A stretch of DNA of 22,140 nt from Fragilariopsis cylindrus CCMP1102 (Eukaryota; Bacillariophyta; Bacillariophyceae; Bacillariales; Bacillariaceae): NCBI GenBank assembly GCA_900095095.1, contig FMBT01000172.1:1-22140 (forward strand), written 5' to 3'. Both the position numbers and the translations under genes were made by a program. Shown here piece after piece: positions 1-12,626 of the stretch (position 1 is the first letter of the stretch; each line of letters begins with the position of its first letter). The notes beneath the pieces are model-generated. The model was not told the origin of the DNA. It searched no databases and worked only from the letters and a program-made list of their open reading frames with translations.

Positions 1-637
1 CTGTATTACAAGAGAAGATAGATCGTCCGTATAATAATGGAAAAACGATATCGAAAATCGTTGACGGTAATAAGCGGCGGTAATAATGTTACGATGAGGG
101 TATCTCATTATAAAATCGTCTACTAGCTAGCTAGCTAGCTTTTCACCTCACTTTTTCGCTTTGTACCTTGTTTGAATGTTTGCTTCTTGTCTCGTCTCGT
201 CTTGCTTTATGACTAACTCTCATAGTCCTACCAGCTTAGTAAGAAAGACGGCAAAGATGTTCCAATAGAGTAGACAGAGGACGAATTTGAATTTATATTA
301 AAATCTCAGCAAAAAATCTAAATTTCAATGATGATTTTATTTTAAACGAATTAAGGACTAAAACATGTCCAAAAATTAGCGATGCCTGCTTTTGCTTGCA
401 CGCGTTTAATCAGCCTTCATTGGTCGCGTCGCGAGGTAAGGGCGAAGGGGAAAAAGAAACAACCTGATACTAGTTACAGCGTAAATATATGTCCATCTCG
501 CCGTTATATTGATTTGCCTCTTCTTTCTTCATCGTTGCTTTTTTTTGTGCTAGCCTTTCTATTAACATCATCAATAGAATAATTTGTAAGAAATTAAACA
601 AATTCAATTCTTTAAAATAAATAAATAAAGCACCAGC
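1..637. other. Upstream intergenic region, no supported gene
   Basis: AT-rich sequence in front of the V-ATPase subunit e gene. It holds a short TAGC repeat near 123-140 and A/T-rich stretches at about 290-350 and 590-630. The open frame at 382-582 has an ATG and a hydrophobic C-terminus, but no recognisable family and no frame-compatible splice into the downstream gene. The promoter of the 638 gene should lie here. I cannot point to a convincing TATA box or start site. Confidence 0.5.
123..140. repeat. Short CTAG/TAGC tandem repeat
   Basis: Four and a half copies of a self-complementary 4-bp unit (CTAG). The same unit recurs in shorter form near 4907-4917. It is a simple repeat with no evident function. 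Confidence 0.8.
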
Positions 638-1469
638 ATGAGCGGTATACCAGCACCACTTATACTGGATCTATTGCGTACCTTGTTTTAGGTGTCGTAC
701 TAATTGGTCTTGTTCAAGCAGCTAGAGGGGTCGGAAAGTTAGATAAGAATGATGCCGGGTGAGTTCGAGTGTAGTCGAGTAGTCGAGTTCTAGTTCGAGT
801 CATGTTTTAATGTTTATTATTGCTTTATATGCTTTTCTTGTGTGAGTTTATTTTATGTTTATCCTTCTTCATCTGTATCAATTTTACCTTATTTACCTCC
901 TATAACAACTAACTAATCCAAACCAATCCAATCCATTATTGTTTTTCATTTTTTGTCTTTTTATTTTTCGGTTGTGTACCGTAGAACTGGAAACGTTGTT
1001 GTAGTAATCTCTGTATTTTCTATGTGGCTATTTTGGTAAGTAAAGTAGTATATGATGAATATATAGTAGTTGGTTGTAGTTGATTTCGTTTCCGTGTCTT
1101 TGTTATGATTTGATGGAAAATTTAAATCGATCTTTGTGGTATTGATACGAGAGAGAGAGAAAAAAAAAAACGATGGAAGATAGGATAAGCAATAGTAGCA
1201 GGGAGAGGAAGTACTAGCCGTTTTTCTACGTATCCATGTGGCAACAATTTTAAATTTTGACTTGATACTGATCGAAGCAAGAGCTGGTATCATTAGAATA
1301 TTTACTATCGTATCCTGCGTGGTTCTAACTGATTTCTGATCTCTACCTTTCTTCGTTTATTATTGCATTATCATATCATATCAAACAAACAAAACAAAAA
1401 TACAACCACAGGCTTTGCGCTTGGATGCACCAATGGCACCCTCTTATCTCTCCAATTTACGAGGGTTAA
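638..1469 (+). CDS. VMA9: V-type proton ATPase V0 subunit e (three exons, one apparent missing base)
   Basis: This is a small two-helix subunit of the membrane V0 sector of the vacuolar H+-ATPase. Exons are 638-758, 985-1035 and 1412-1469. Introns begin GTGAGT (759) and GTAAGT (1036) and end TAG (984) and CACAG (1411), and both junctions are phase 2. The protein would be about 75 aa, typical for the family. Helix 1 contains IAYLVLGVVLIGLVQAA and helix 2 contains VVVVISVFSMWLFW. The C-terminal AWMHQWHPLISP matches the conserved W-x-x-Q-x-(N/H)-P-L segment of animal, plant and yeast subunit e. The ATG at 638 is one base out of frame with the rest: a third G at 644-645 would give MSGYTSTTYTGS, much like the yeast N-terminus. 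Without it the frame ends after 17 codons. The family call rests on remembered homologues. The splice structure is seen directly. Confidence 0.85.
759..984 (+). other. Intron 1 of the V-ATPase subunit e gene
   Basis: The donor is GTGAGT and the acceptor is a pyrimidine-rich tract ending GTAG. Just after the donor (about 762-800) are several imperfect copies of a GTCGAGT/TTCGAGT motif. The intron is 226 nt and interrupts a codon in phase 2. Confidence 0.8.
1036..1411 (+). other. Intron 2 of the V-ATPase subunit e gene
   Basis: The donor is GTAAGT and the acceptor ACCACAG. It is 376 nt, long for this window, and phase 2. The minus-strand open frame at 961-1293 overlaps exon 2 and this intron, and has no recognisable content. 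Confidence 0.8.
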
Positions 1470-1756
1470 TATAGATAGAAGAAAAACAAATTTCCACGAC
1501 AACACAAAATACGTGAAAATGCAATCAATCAATCACTTCAAATGGATTTTTTTTGTAAATAACTAATACATACCGTAAACGATTGTCATATCCATCCAAC
1601 TTTTTTCAGTGCAACGAATATTTAATTCTAAATAATAATAAGTTGAGTATAGAAAAGAGTATATCATCAAAATAATATTATTTCAACGGTAGTTTAATTT
1701 TATTTTTTTTATTAGTAGTTAAAAGTAGTAGTATAGTATAACACGCCACACGCTCT

Positions 1757-5614
<3,858 letters not shown>

Positions 5615-6802
5615 ATGACAACGAAACGAACAAGCAACAACATCAACAATCGAATTATTATGACTAACCCTCCAGAAGCCAAACGACCGCATTTATCGTG
5701 TACAACTGATGATCTTCCTGACCCCGTTGAATCTGCATCAGCATCGTCCATTAATCTTGTTTTTACGTGTGATACACCTCCCACTTCCGACAACATTGAA
5801 TTCGCGTTGCACACGATTGGTGACACAAAGAATACCAACACGAAGCACGATATTTTACAAGCCTTACAAGATCTTAACAGATGGGCGCGAAACAACAACC
5901 ATCTATTTTTCAATGAATTTTTGGAACTTGCCGGAATTTCACGTGTATTGAAGTTTCTCATGATACCGAGTAACATGAGCGATATGAAATATGTCTTTTC
6001 TGCTTGTACTATCATTATCAATTGTACTCGCGGACCAAATAGTGATCTAGATATTGACATTGCCCAAGTAATGGGAAGGAAATTTATTGAAAGAGGTGGC
6101 ATTCATACCATGCTCCTTGCAAATGAAGAGTACAGTGGTGGAAACGATCGCAATGAATTAAGTGCCGTGCATTCTATCTGGGCAGTACTCAACAATGTCA
6201 TTAATTACAATGCCGAACTTGACTATATAGATAAGGATAAACAACATAACTTGTTTGATGACGCTATAGCAACCCTACGATTGGTAAATGACACAGATGA
6301 TAAAATTCGGGTCCATGGTATGATTCAGATCCCTCATAAAATTAAAAGTCTACTACTGCTCGTTTTGATGAGACTTTTAGTTGGTTCTAATTCAAAATTG
6401 GTTGCAGATGATCTCGAAGGAAGGGACGTTTTTCAAATATTTATCAATACGATGAAGGATTCCAACAGACAATGGGAATTCGAAGAAGAAATTTGGAAAA
6501 TTACATCATATTTCTTCTTTTCTTGTTTTCGTAGGCAGTTGTTTCCAACCAAAAACAATAACGACTTGAAACTCGCTATTTCTTTTTATGTTGAATATAT
6601 CGAGAAGGCACCAAATGAGGCATTTAAATCTAAAGCCTTCGATTTTCTTCTTGAAGTAAGCGATGTGATTGGTAGGGAAGAAATCACAAAGATGCCAGGT
6701 CTCATGATCACGCTTGGTACGATTTTAGATCGAAGCAGTAGCAATAACATCGAAGCGGCTACTGAAGATATGACAAAGACTTTGGTGAAATATTTATTGT
6801 GA
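5615..6802 (+). CDS. Unrecognised helical (armadillo/HEAT-like?) protein, 395 aa
   Basis: An intact single-exon frame from ATG to TGA. An in-frame ATG at 5660 is an alternative start. I do not recognise a named family. The first 70 residues are polar and Pro/Ser-rich with a basic patch (PEAKRPH). The rest looks all-helical, with amphipathic stretches such as NEFLELAGISRVLKFLMIP, VHSIWAVLNNVINYN and KSLLLLVLMRLLVGSNSK. The segment GGIHTMLLANEE followed by VHSIWAVLNNV resembles armadillo-like repeat units, where a helix pair around a gene-body position scores loss of a neighbour. That is suggestive only. No signal peptide, transmembrane segment or catalytic motif is seen. It converges with the kinase gene downstream (271 bp between stops). 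A lineage-restricted family is my best guess. Confidence that it is a real gene is good; confidence in the fold is low. Confidence 0.75.
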   Translation: MTTKRTSNNINNRIIMTNPPEAKRPHLSCTTDDLPDPVESASASSINLVFTCDTPPTSDNIEFALHTIGDTKNTNTKHDILQALQDLNRWARNNNHLFFNEFLELAGISRVLKFLMIPSNMSDMKYVFSACTIIINCTRGPNSDLDIDIAQVMGRKFIERGGIHTMLLANEEYSGGNDRNELSAVHSIWAVLNNVINYNAELDYIDKDKQHNLFDDAIATLRLVNDTDDKIRVHGMIQIPHKIKSLLLLVLMRLLVGSNSKLVADDLEGRDVFQIFINTMKDSNRQWEFEEEIWKITSYFFFSCFRRQLFPTKNNNDLKLAISFYVEYIEKAPNEAFKSKAFDFLLEVSDVIGREEITKMPGLMITLGTILDRSSSNNIEAATEDMTKTLVKYLL

Positions 6803-7073
6803 AGTCGGTAAAGAATTTTATTGTGATTGAATACTATGACATAACGCCATGGGTAAGAAAAGAGGGTGGATGTATTCTTCGGGGTATTTATTCCTCTCAC
6901 CAACAGTAGCTATAGATAATTGTCAATACGATAGACGCATGCGTATATCGTATCCAACGAGAAATCATTGCGGGAAAACGATGTGTAAATAACACGGAAC
7001 ATCGCCCTTCAAATTAATTTTACATATCAAAAAAACAAAACAATACATTGATTAAAAAATAAATAGCTTTAGT

Positions 7074-8453
7074 TTAATTTAGCTTTGTAAATGTAGATAA
7101 GTATTTTTGTTTATCTGAACGATATTGATCAAAACGACATTTTGCATACTGGATATAATCTAATCCATCTTCACATCCCTCTGATGATGCTTGAAGGATA
7201 CCCCATAATCCCCAAACTAAATGATTTGCTAGTATAAATCCATTTACTTCTGTAAATATATCATTCATAGTAACAGTAGTAGCGTTTGTGTTTGTTTCAT
7301 TACTACAATTGTATTTTTTCACATAAGATTCAATAAATTTAATCTGCTGTTCCTTTGATGGTCGACGTTCATAGTTTGGTGTCGAATTATCTTCTTCTGC
7401 TGTACCACCAGCATATTCATTAAAGTGATTTGCAATATCATATGAATAGTAATTTATACCACCATATTCATAATCAATGAATTGCAATGTCGGTGTAGTA
7501 CCGTTACTAAAGACTATACTATCATTACTTTCATTGTTGTTGTTGCCGTTGTTGTTGTTGTCGCTCGTAGTAGTAGTAGTACACGTATTAGTATTTTCCA
7601 TCATAATATTAGATGCGAGTAAATCATTATGACAAAATCCAATAGAAGAATTAGGATCGATAATCCTTAATTTTAGCCAGTCAATTTCTTGTTTAAGTGT
7701 AGCAAGTGATGGTTGTAATTTTGAAACACGATCGGTATCATATTCATTTTTGAATTGTTGTTGTTGTTGATCCTGTAGAGCACGTTCTAACCAGGGATAT
7801 AATTGTGTCCACAACGTTGGTTGTGCTCCTCCTTCTATACGTGTATCATGATAGTCAATCAAATGATCAGGAACAACATACGTAGTATGTAGTATAGCAA
7901 GTTGACGTGCAATTTCATCTGATATTTGTGATATCATCATATCTTCTTCAGTCAATGTCTTCCATCCAATTAACATTTCCTCCATCCGACCATTACCAAA
8001 TCGACCGTAATATTTTAATGCTAGTCCCTGTTTTGCTAATGATGAATATGTTGATGTTTCTACATCACGATCAATCATCCCTTCAGCACCAAAAATTCTT
8101 ACTAAAACAGAATTGGGAATGCTGTTCTTGTTATTCTTCTTCCCATTACTACTTTTATTCATACCGGAAATACAATATAATTGATTCGTATTTCCACCTG
8201 TTATTTTTGTTACGGTCCATGATGCTGGGTCTTTTTCTGTAACATCGGAGGAAGAGAAGAAACTTCGTGCAATAATAGCCTGCATTGATCCTTTGAAAAC
8301 TTCACAGTCGTCGTCGTCGTTGTTGTTGTCGTCAACACATGCTGCGGCGTCGGGTATTTGTACATTCAAATATGGAAAGTAAGGACTGCCATCGATCATT
8401 ACCTCATCATGCTGCTGTTGCTTTTGTGCTTCGAGATATAATTTAGGAGACAT
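7074..8453 (-). CDS. Choline/ethanolamine kinase family protein (likely ethanolamine kinase)
   Basis: Phosphorylates ethanolamine (or choline) with ATP, the first step of the Kennedy pathway to phosphatidylethanolamine or phosphatidylcholine; expected to be cytosolic. The frame is a single 459-aa exon, starting at an ATG followed by SPKLYL. The N-lobe has a glycine/Asn loop (TKITGGNTNQLY, about 84-95) and VLVRIFG. The C-lobe has the phosphotransferase motif HNDLLASN with H275, D277 and N282, then the family signature IDYEYGGINYYSYDIANHFNEYAG with the metal-binding D327. The C-terminal ANHLVWGLWGILQASSEG is also characteristic. Acidic, Asn- and Gln-rich runs (about 42-50, 235-240, 295-312) are low-complexity insertions encoded by trinucleotide repeats. 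It is somewhat longer than typical because of them. IDYEYGG and the W-x-L-W-G-I-x-Q segment favour ethanolamine over choline kinase, but substrate cannot be fixed by eye. Confidence 0.92.
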   Translation of the reverse strand: MSPKLYLEAQKQQQHDEVMIDGSPYFPYLNVQIPDAAACVDDNNNDDDDCEVFKGSMQAIIARSFFSSSDVTEKDPASWTVTKITGGNTNQLYCISGMNKSSNGKKNNKNSIPNSVLVRIFGAEGMIDRDVETSTYSSLAKQGLALKYYGRFGNGRMEEMLIGWKTLTEEDMMISQISDEIARQLAILHTTYVVPDHLIDYHDTRIEGGAQPTLWTQLYPWLERALQDQQQQQFKNEYDTDRVSKLQPSLATLKQEIDWLKLRIIDPNSSIGFCHNDLLASNIMMENTNTCTTTTTSDNNNNGNNNNESNDSIVFSNGTTPTLQFIDYEYGGINYYSYDIANHFNEYAGGTAEEDNSTPNYERRPSKEQQIKFIESYVKKYNCSNETNTNATTVTMNDIFTEVNGFILANHLVWGLWGILQASSEGCEDGLDYIQYAKCRFDQYRSDKQKYLSTFTKLN

Positions 8454-8840
8454 GGTTCATCTTTTCTATACACTTGCTTTATTGCACTTTATGATAATAT
8501 CAAACTTCCTTCGTCTTACTTTCGCCATTGTTGGACGCATTGGACGCAATGTTTTTAGATTTGATTGATTTCAGCAGTGTCTGTCTGTTGTTTTTCAAAT
8601 CTTTGATTGGTCGATGATGAAGCAATCCATTAAAATGGAGCGAAAATTTAAAAAAACATTTCCCATCTCCCCCTCTCTTCCTCACTTATATTTTTTTGAA
8701 TGTGCAAGATTATTTTTTGGTATAATCAATTTTAATCATATTCCAAAAGCACATAGTAGTGGTAAAGAGAGATTTTATTGATATAGCAGTCTCACTTTCT
8801 TCCACCCAAATCTTCATCTCACAAACTTCTCTGAAGAAGC
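8454..8840. other. Intergenic region between the kinase gene and the AMT remnant
   Basis: This 387-bp stretch should contain the kinase promoter on the minus strand. A 61-codon minus-strand open frame (8500-8685) lies within it, just upstream of the kinase start, without family features; it could be a 5' leader. A GGACGCA(T/A)T motif occurs twice near 8531-8551. I see no remnant of the missing N-terminal two thirds of the ammonium transporter here. Confidence 0.5.
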
Positions 8841-9599
8841 ATGACATGTGCTACCGCACCCGAAACCATCATCATACTTTCTAACAAGGCATGTCCCATT
8901 TTGCTGGTGAACATCTTTAGTACATCAATAGGCAGGACATTACCTGGGGGTATGATCTTTATTTTCATTGACATATTAAATTTGCTTGTTTACTACCCCT
9001 TAGCTTGGGTTATGGAATTCAAACTAAGAATTGATGATCCATTGGGTGCCGCTCCTTTACATTTGGGATGCGGAACATGGGGTATGATAATGGCAGGATT
9101 CTTTGCAAATAGCACATACATAGATAGATGATCCAGAACACGCTGGTATATTCTACAGAGGAGATAGTAAACAGCTAGGATGGCAGATTCTTGGTGTACT
9201 TGCAGATTTCTCCTGGAAAATGGCGGCTTGCTCCTTAATGTTCTGGACCATGAATTATTTTGGGATATTCCGCGTGTCCAAAGAAGCTGAGCTGATGGGC
9301 ATGGATGTCCACCACCATGGCGGAACTACTTACCCCTTGGGCAGTGTAAGTGTTGAGTTTGCTTCTAAGTCTAGTCTACGGCATTTTCGCAGGATAATTC
9401 TCAACATGATATCAATACGACAGATGAAAATAGAGAACACAAGGATGGCATCGGTGCTGATCGTGATCACAAAAATGGTCAAGACGAAACAGAAGCAGAA
9501 ACTGCAGCCAGGACCAGCGCCGTTGAAAGTAATGAGCAGACAATGAATTGTCGTCATTGCTCAAGTATTGGTATAACAGCTGATAGAGGGTCTACTTGA
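8841..9599 (+). pseudogene. AMT: Truncated ammonium transporter (AMT/Mep family) remnant
   Basis: This is the C-terminal third of an ammonium channel. Recognisable segments are YYPLAWVMEFKLRIDDPLGA, PLHLGCGTWGMIMAGFF (its His corresponds to the second pore histidine region), AGIFYRGDSKQLGWQILGV and FRVSKEAELMGMDVHHHGG, the conserved end of the membrane domain. The first eight or so membrane helices, including the first pore histidine, are absent. At 9121-9129 an ATAG unit is doubled and shifts the frame (8841 frame into the 9127 frame); removing one unit restores it. A clean 47-nt intron follows (GTAAGT at 9346, TTTTCGCAG ending 9392), then an exon to TGA at 9599 encoding an acidic hydrophilic tail (DNSQHDINTTDENRE) like the cytosolic tails of algal AMTs. 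The retained intron argues against a retrocopy. The first 50 residues after 8841 match the family poorly. Confidence 0.8.
9346..9392 (+). other. Intron in the AMT remnant
   Basis: GTAAGT donor and TTTTCGCAG acceptor, 47 nt, phase 0. It joins the HHHGGTTYPLGS segment to an acidic C-terminal tail that stays open to 9599. Confidence 0.75.
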
Positions 9600-10138
9600 C
9601 GAAATGCCCCACTCGTTATGTGTACTGGTGAAACTCAAAGTCTACAACTGATTCCAGAACTATTTTTTTAAGTTGATACCAAGGAATGTGCCATGGGAAA
9701 GGAACAAATGATGGCACTATTGAATGCACTAACAAAGCTAACAAACTATCTTACTAACCAACCTTAGCTACTACAATGTTATGGAGTTACACAAATGTTG
9801 TTCCTATAATTAGAGGTGTGTTGTTGATGAAATTAATTTTGAATAAGATTTTGAAGTTTTCCTCGAAATGAAAAACCGAGTCCTGATTGATACGGGACTC
9901 ACTTTATCGTGTTTGTCATGATATTTAATTTTTTTATTACTCTGTGATAGTGTCAAAATAATTCACAACAACGGTTCACCATGGCATTGCACAACAAACA
10001 CGGTTTCTCAACTCTACCATACTCTTTACTCCTGCTCCCCGTTTTTAGAATTATTTACGGCGAAGTGTAGTGGCTTGACTAAACTTTATTTGTTCGAAAA
10101 GAAAATAGCTGTATCAGGCAGATACAGAAAAAATAAAA
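9600..10138. other. Intergenic region upstream of the nuclease gene
   Basis: A 539-bp stretch with no open frame of note. It contains a hairpin-forming inverted repeat (9878-9900) and probably the nuclease promoter. Nothing else is recognisable. Confidence 0.5.
9878..9900. repeat. Inverted repeat able to form a 6-bp stem hairpin
   Basis: GAGTCC at 9878-9883 and GGACTC at 9895-9900 are perfect reverse complements around an 11-nt loop. It lies about 280 bp downstream of the AMT remnant stop and 238 bp upstream of the nuclease start. It is short enough to be chance. Confidence 0.45.
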
Positions 10139-10864
10139 ATGGGATCGTGTCTTTCGTCAACTTTTGCACAGCACTACCCACTGCAGCACCAATCACCAGC
10201 CGCAACAAAAACAGGCATAACAGCAGTTGTGCAACCAACGAAAACAACATCATCATCGTCATATAATAACAAAATGAAAATATTTCCAACCTACAATTCA
10301 TTACCAACAGGTGTAAAAAAATTCCGTGTTCGGAATGTGTATGATGGGGATACTTTGACGTTAGTTGACGAACGACGTGTTAGATTACTTGGAATAGATA
10401 CACCAGAAATGAAACCACCACAACCCTATTCAGAGGAGGCTAAGCAATACACTAGATCACGATGCAACAAACAAGAAATATGGCTTTTGATTGATGGTGA
10501 AGACCATTACGGTCGATTACTTGCTCATATATTTGTGAATAATAATCATAATAATAATAGTGACAAATATCTTTGTATAAACGAAGGGTTGGTACACGAA
10601 GGCTTTGCATTATACTACACTCCCAAAAAAGATGCGAAAACTTTTAATTGGAAAAAGCTTATAGACCTTCAGAGTGAAGCACGGAGTTCTAAACGTGGGA
10701 TTTGGAAATCATTCAAAGATATTTTAGTAGTTAAGACAACTAATGGTTCAGCATATCATCAACGTTCCTGTTCACATCTTTCAAATATTCGTAACGTTCA
10801 AGAGCTGAAGATAAGTGCGGCTACTGATATAGGATTACATCCTTGTCGAACTTGTATGGCCTAA
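10139..10864 (+). CDS. Staphylococcal nuclease-like (SNase/TNase) protein with N-terminal lipidation signal
   Basis: A Ca2+-dependent nuclease of the OB-fold SNase family, 241 aa in one exon. Catalytic positions are visible: DGDT (D69, D71), R82 and D87 with E90 in VRLLGIDTPE, and R126 in HYGRLLAHIF. The core spans about residues 60-195 and ends with the usual SSKRGIW. The N-terminus MGSCLSS fits N-myristoylation of Gly2 with possible palmitoylation of Cys4, as in the plasma-membrane plant CAN nucleases, so inner-face membrane anchoring is inferred. The C-terminal tail (about 204-241) has the pattern Y-H-x(3)-C-x-H ... G-L-H-P-C-x-x-C, resembling the small Cys/His tail found on other bacterial and algal nucleases; metal binding is a guess. 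An Asn/His insert (134-140) is low complexity. Confidence 0.9.
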   Translation: MGSCLSSTFAQHYPLQHQSPAATKTGITAVVQPTKTTSSSSYNNKMKIFPTYNSLPTGVKKFRVRNVYDGDTLTLVDERRVRLLGIDTPEMKPPQPYSEEAKQYTRSRCNKQEIWLLIDGEDHYGRLLAHIFVNNNHNNNSDKYLCINEGLVHEGFALYYTPKKDAKTFNWKKLIDLQSEARSSKRGIWKSFKDILVVKTTNGSAYHQRSCSHLSNIRNVQELKISAATDIGLHPCRTCMA

Positions 10865-11568
10865 AGAACGAAATCGTCGGTGTTGGGATGCAATCGAAAT
10901 GGGTGGCGGGAGGGGGGGGGGGGAATAATAATAGATACGAGTATGAGATTTTTCATACGCATACATACTGCTATTCATTCAACCTCGTACCCATTATCAA
11001 TCTTTGTTTTGTTCAATCTAGCTAGATACCAGACAGTACCAATTCAAAGTAATCATTATCATTACTATTTTATCTTTAGATAGGCGAGTATTTTATCACA
11101 GACTGAAGAAACTTCCCAGGCAGTAGTTATTGATCTATATCTATATATTATTTCACTAATGATGACACGGCGAATGAAGTAATAATAGCTAGCATAATTT
11201 GTCTTTTCTTTAAATACAACTACCATACTGTTATTTATCATGCCATTGCTATTATTGTGAACACACGTAACACAAATGAAAAAAGTAATTGATAAAAACT
11301 GCAACAAAAGAATAGGCTACCGTACTAGGAACAGTAGTAGAAGCATTAAAAATGTGTGGACGTGTCGGTATCGTAACGAGAGTTTACTAGATAATTACTT
11401 TACTTTCAAACCGTCTTCGTCGTTCGCTGTCGCCTCCGTGGTAGTGCACATCGTCGATTTGTCGTGGACGTCAAAAAAAATGTTCATCGTTTATCAAATC
11501 AAATCACCACAGTCATGCCAGTCACCTCTCAGACGAGGAGGCTTTCTAAAATGATTAGAAACCATACG
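10865..11568. other. Intergenic region, no supported gene
   Basis: Downstream flanks of the nuclease gene (+) and the small minus-strand gene. It includes a 12-G run and AT-rich DNA. The 92-codon plus-strand frame at 11276-11554 begins with ATG but is basic, low in family-like character and unsupported. Confidence 0.5.
10912..10923. repeat. Homopolymer run of 12 G
   Basis: The longest G/C homopolymer in the window, 48 bp after the nuclease stop codon. Its length should be treated as uncertain. Confidence 0.9.
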
Positions 11569-11919
11569 TTAAGATATATATAAATCAAAAAAATGAAGGA
11601 TAAAATGAACAAAAAAGATCATAGAGATCGCAAAGACCAATCTTTCATGAATGACATTGAAGATTGTCTGTTTCCAATCAACACTGTTCGCATGTTGACA
11701 ATCGATGGTTAGACGTTGATAACCGATAGTACGCTGTTGACCATGGATGATAAGTTTTTGAGTAGCAACGATCTTATGCAGATACAGAATTGACTCATCC
11801 TGATGGTCCTTGGTAACTTGAAGATTTGCATTATCCTCTCGAAGAGAATCGATCTTATCCCCTAAGTAGCAAATAATCCATCCGCATACGACAGGCTTGT
11901 TGTTCTCATTCTGGCTCAT
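11569..11919 (-). CDS. Hypothetical small coiled-coil protein with C-terminal membrane helix
   Basis: A 116-aa frame from the ATG at 11919 to TAA. The frame is open further upstream to about 12117, but that part has no ATG and ends in simple Asn/Lys sequence, so I choose the MSQNENN start. I do not recognise it. Visible features are a possible coiled coil (GDKIDSLREDNANLQVTK onward to ATQKLIIHGQQRTIGYQRL) and a strongly hydrophobic C-terminal segment (LVFAISMIFFVHFILHFFDLY) ending three residues from the stop, as in tail-anchored proteins. Codon content looks like real coding sequence but there is no homology evidence. It could be non-functional. Confidence 0.45.
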   Translation of the reverse strand: MSQNENNKPVVCGWIICYLGDKIDSLREDNANLQVTKDHQDESILYLHKIVATQKLIIHGQQRTIGYQRLTIDCQHANSVDWKQTIFNVIHERLVFAISMIFFVHFILHFFDLYIS

Positions 11920-12626
11920 GTTTTGTTTTTCCTTGTCAGTCTTGATGATACTATGGCTTGTTGATGTTGTGGCCTGTTGAAGTTGGACGTGGTACCGATT
12001 GTTTGCTTGCTTGCTTGTATGAATGCTTTCGTCTTTCTTGTTGTTATTATCTCTGGAAAAAGTTTTCTTGAGAAAGAAAAAATACAGGATATACAATGCT
12101 GTGCTGTTTGACGCCAAGTTTATGCTTTATGACATGGCTGAAATACCAAGAAAAGTCGTTAGCGTTATGAATGATGAAAAAAAAAGATTTCCTCATCATG
12201 TAGTTATTTTTTGAGTTGATTTTGAGTTATACGAAGTACGAAGTACAGCATGTGAGAAACATCGTTGTTGTTTGATTTTCGATTTAAATTTTAATCGAAC
12301 GAGTCGCGTCGGGCGTATTTAAAAATTAGCGTTAAATGTCTATTATGATTGCTTCGCGTCTCTGAATACTTCAAGTATACGGCACTCTTGTCAATCTCGA
12401 CTTACTTCATACCTTAAAACAACACTTCTTTTGCCAGACTGACCGAGTTCAGTGCCAACATAAGAAGGACAAACCAGAGGGAATAGTTCAGCATTTAGAA
12501 AGAACCCGATGGCGAAATAAATAGCAAGCGACACGGACAACCGAACACAAAAAAAGTCTACCACAACGAGAATGGAGGTTCACTAGTACTTCACTTGGAA
12601 AAAGTCTAGAGAGAGAAATAAAGGTG
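11920..12626. other. Shared 5' flank of the small minus-strand gene and the giant IQ gene
   Basis: Contains a TATA-like TATTTAAAAA near 12318-12327, about 300 bp before the IQ gene start, and a short direct repeat ACGAAGT (12231-12244). No gene is supported. The minus-strand frame at 12488-12739 overlaps the start of the IQ gene and is not credible. Confidence 0.45.

Noticed and set aside
961..1293. 110-codon minus-strand frame
   Set aside because: It overlaps exon 2 and the introns of the plus-strand V-ATPase e gene and has low-complexity content with no family features.
7074..8453. Aminoglycoside phosphotransferase or hydroxylysine kinase identity
   Set aside because: The IDYEYGGINYYSYDIANHFNE signature and the C-terminal HLVWGLWGILQ block fit choline/ethanolamine kinases specifically.
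8500..8685. 61-codon minus-strand frame upstream of the kinase
   Set aside because: It is short, basic and unlike any family; it is more likely leader or random sequence.
11276..11554. 92-codon plus-strand frame
   Set aside because: It has an ATG but no recognisable domain, sits downstream of AT-rich DNA, and is not linked to plausible splice sites.
11920..12117. N-terminal extension of the small minus-strand gene
   Set aside because: The extended frame lacks an ATG (it opens with TTG) and consists mostly of simple sequence.
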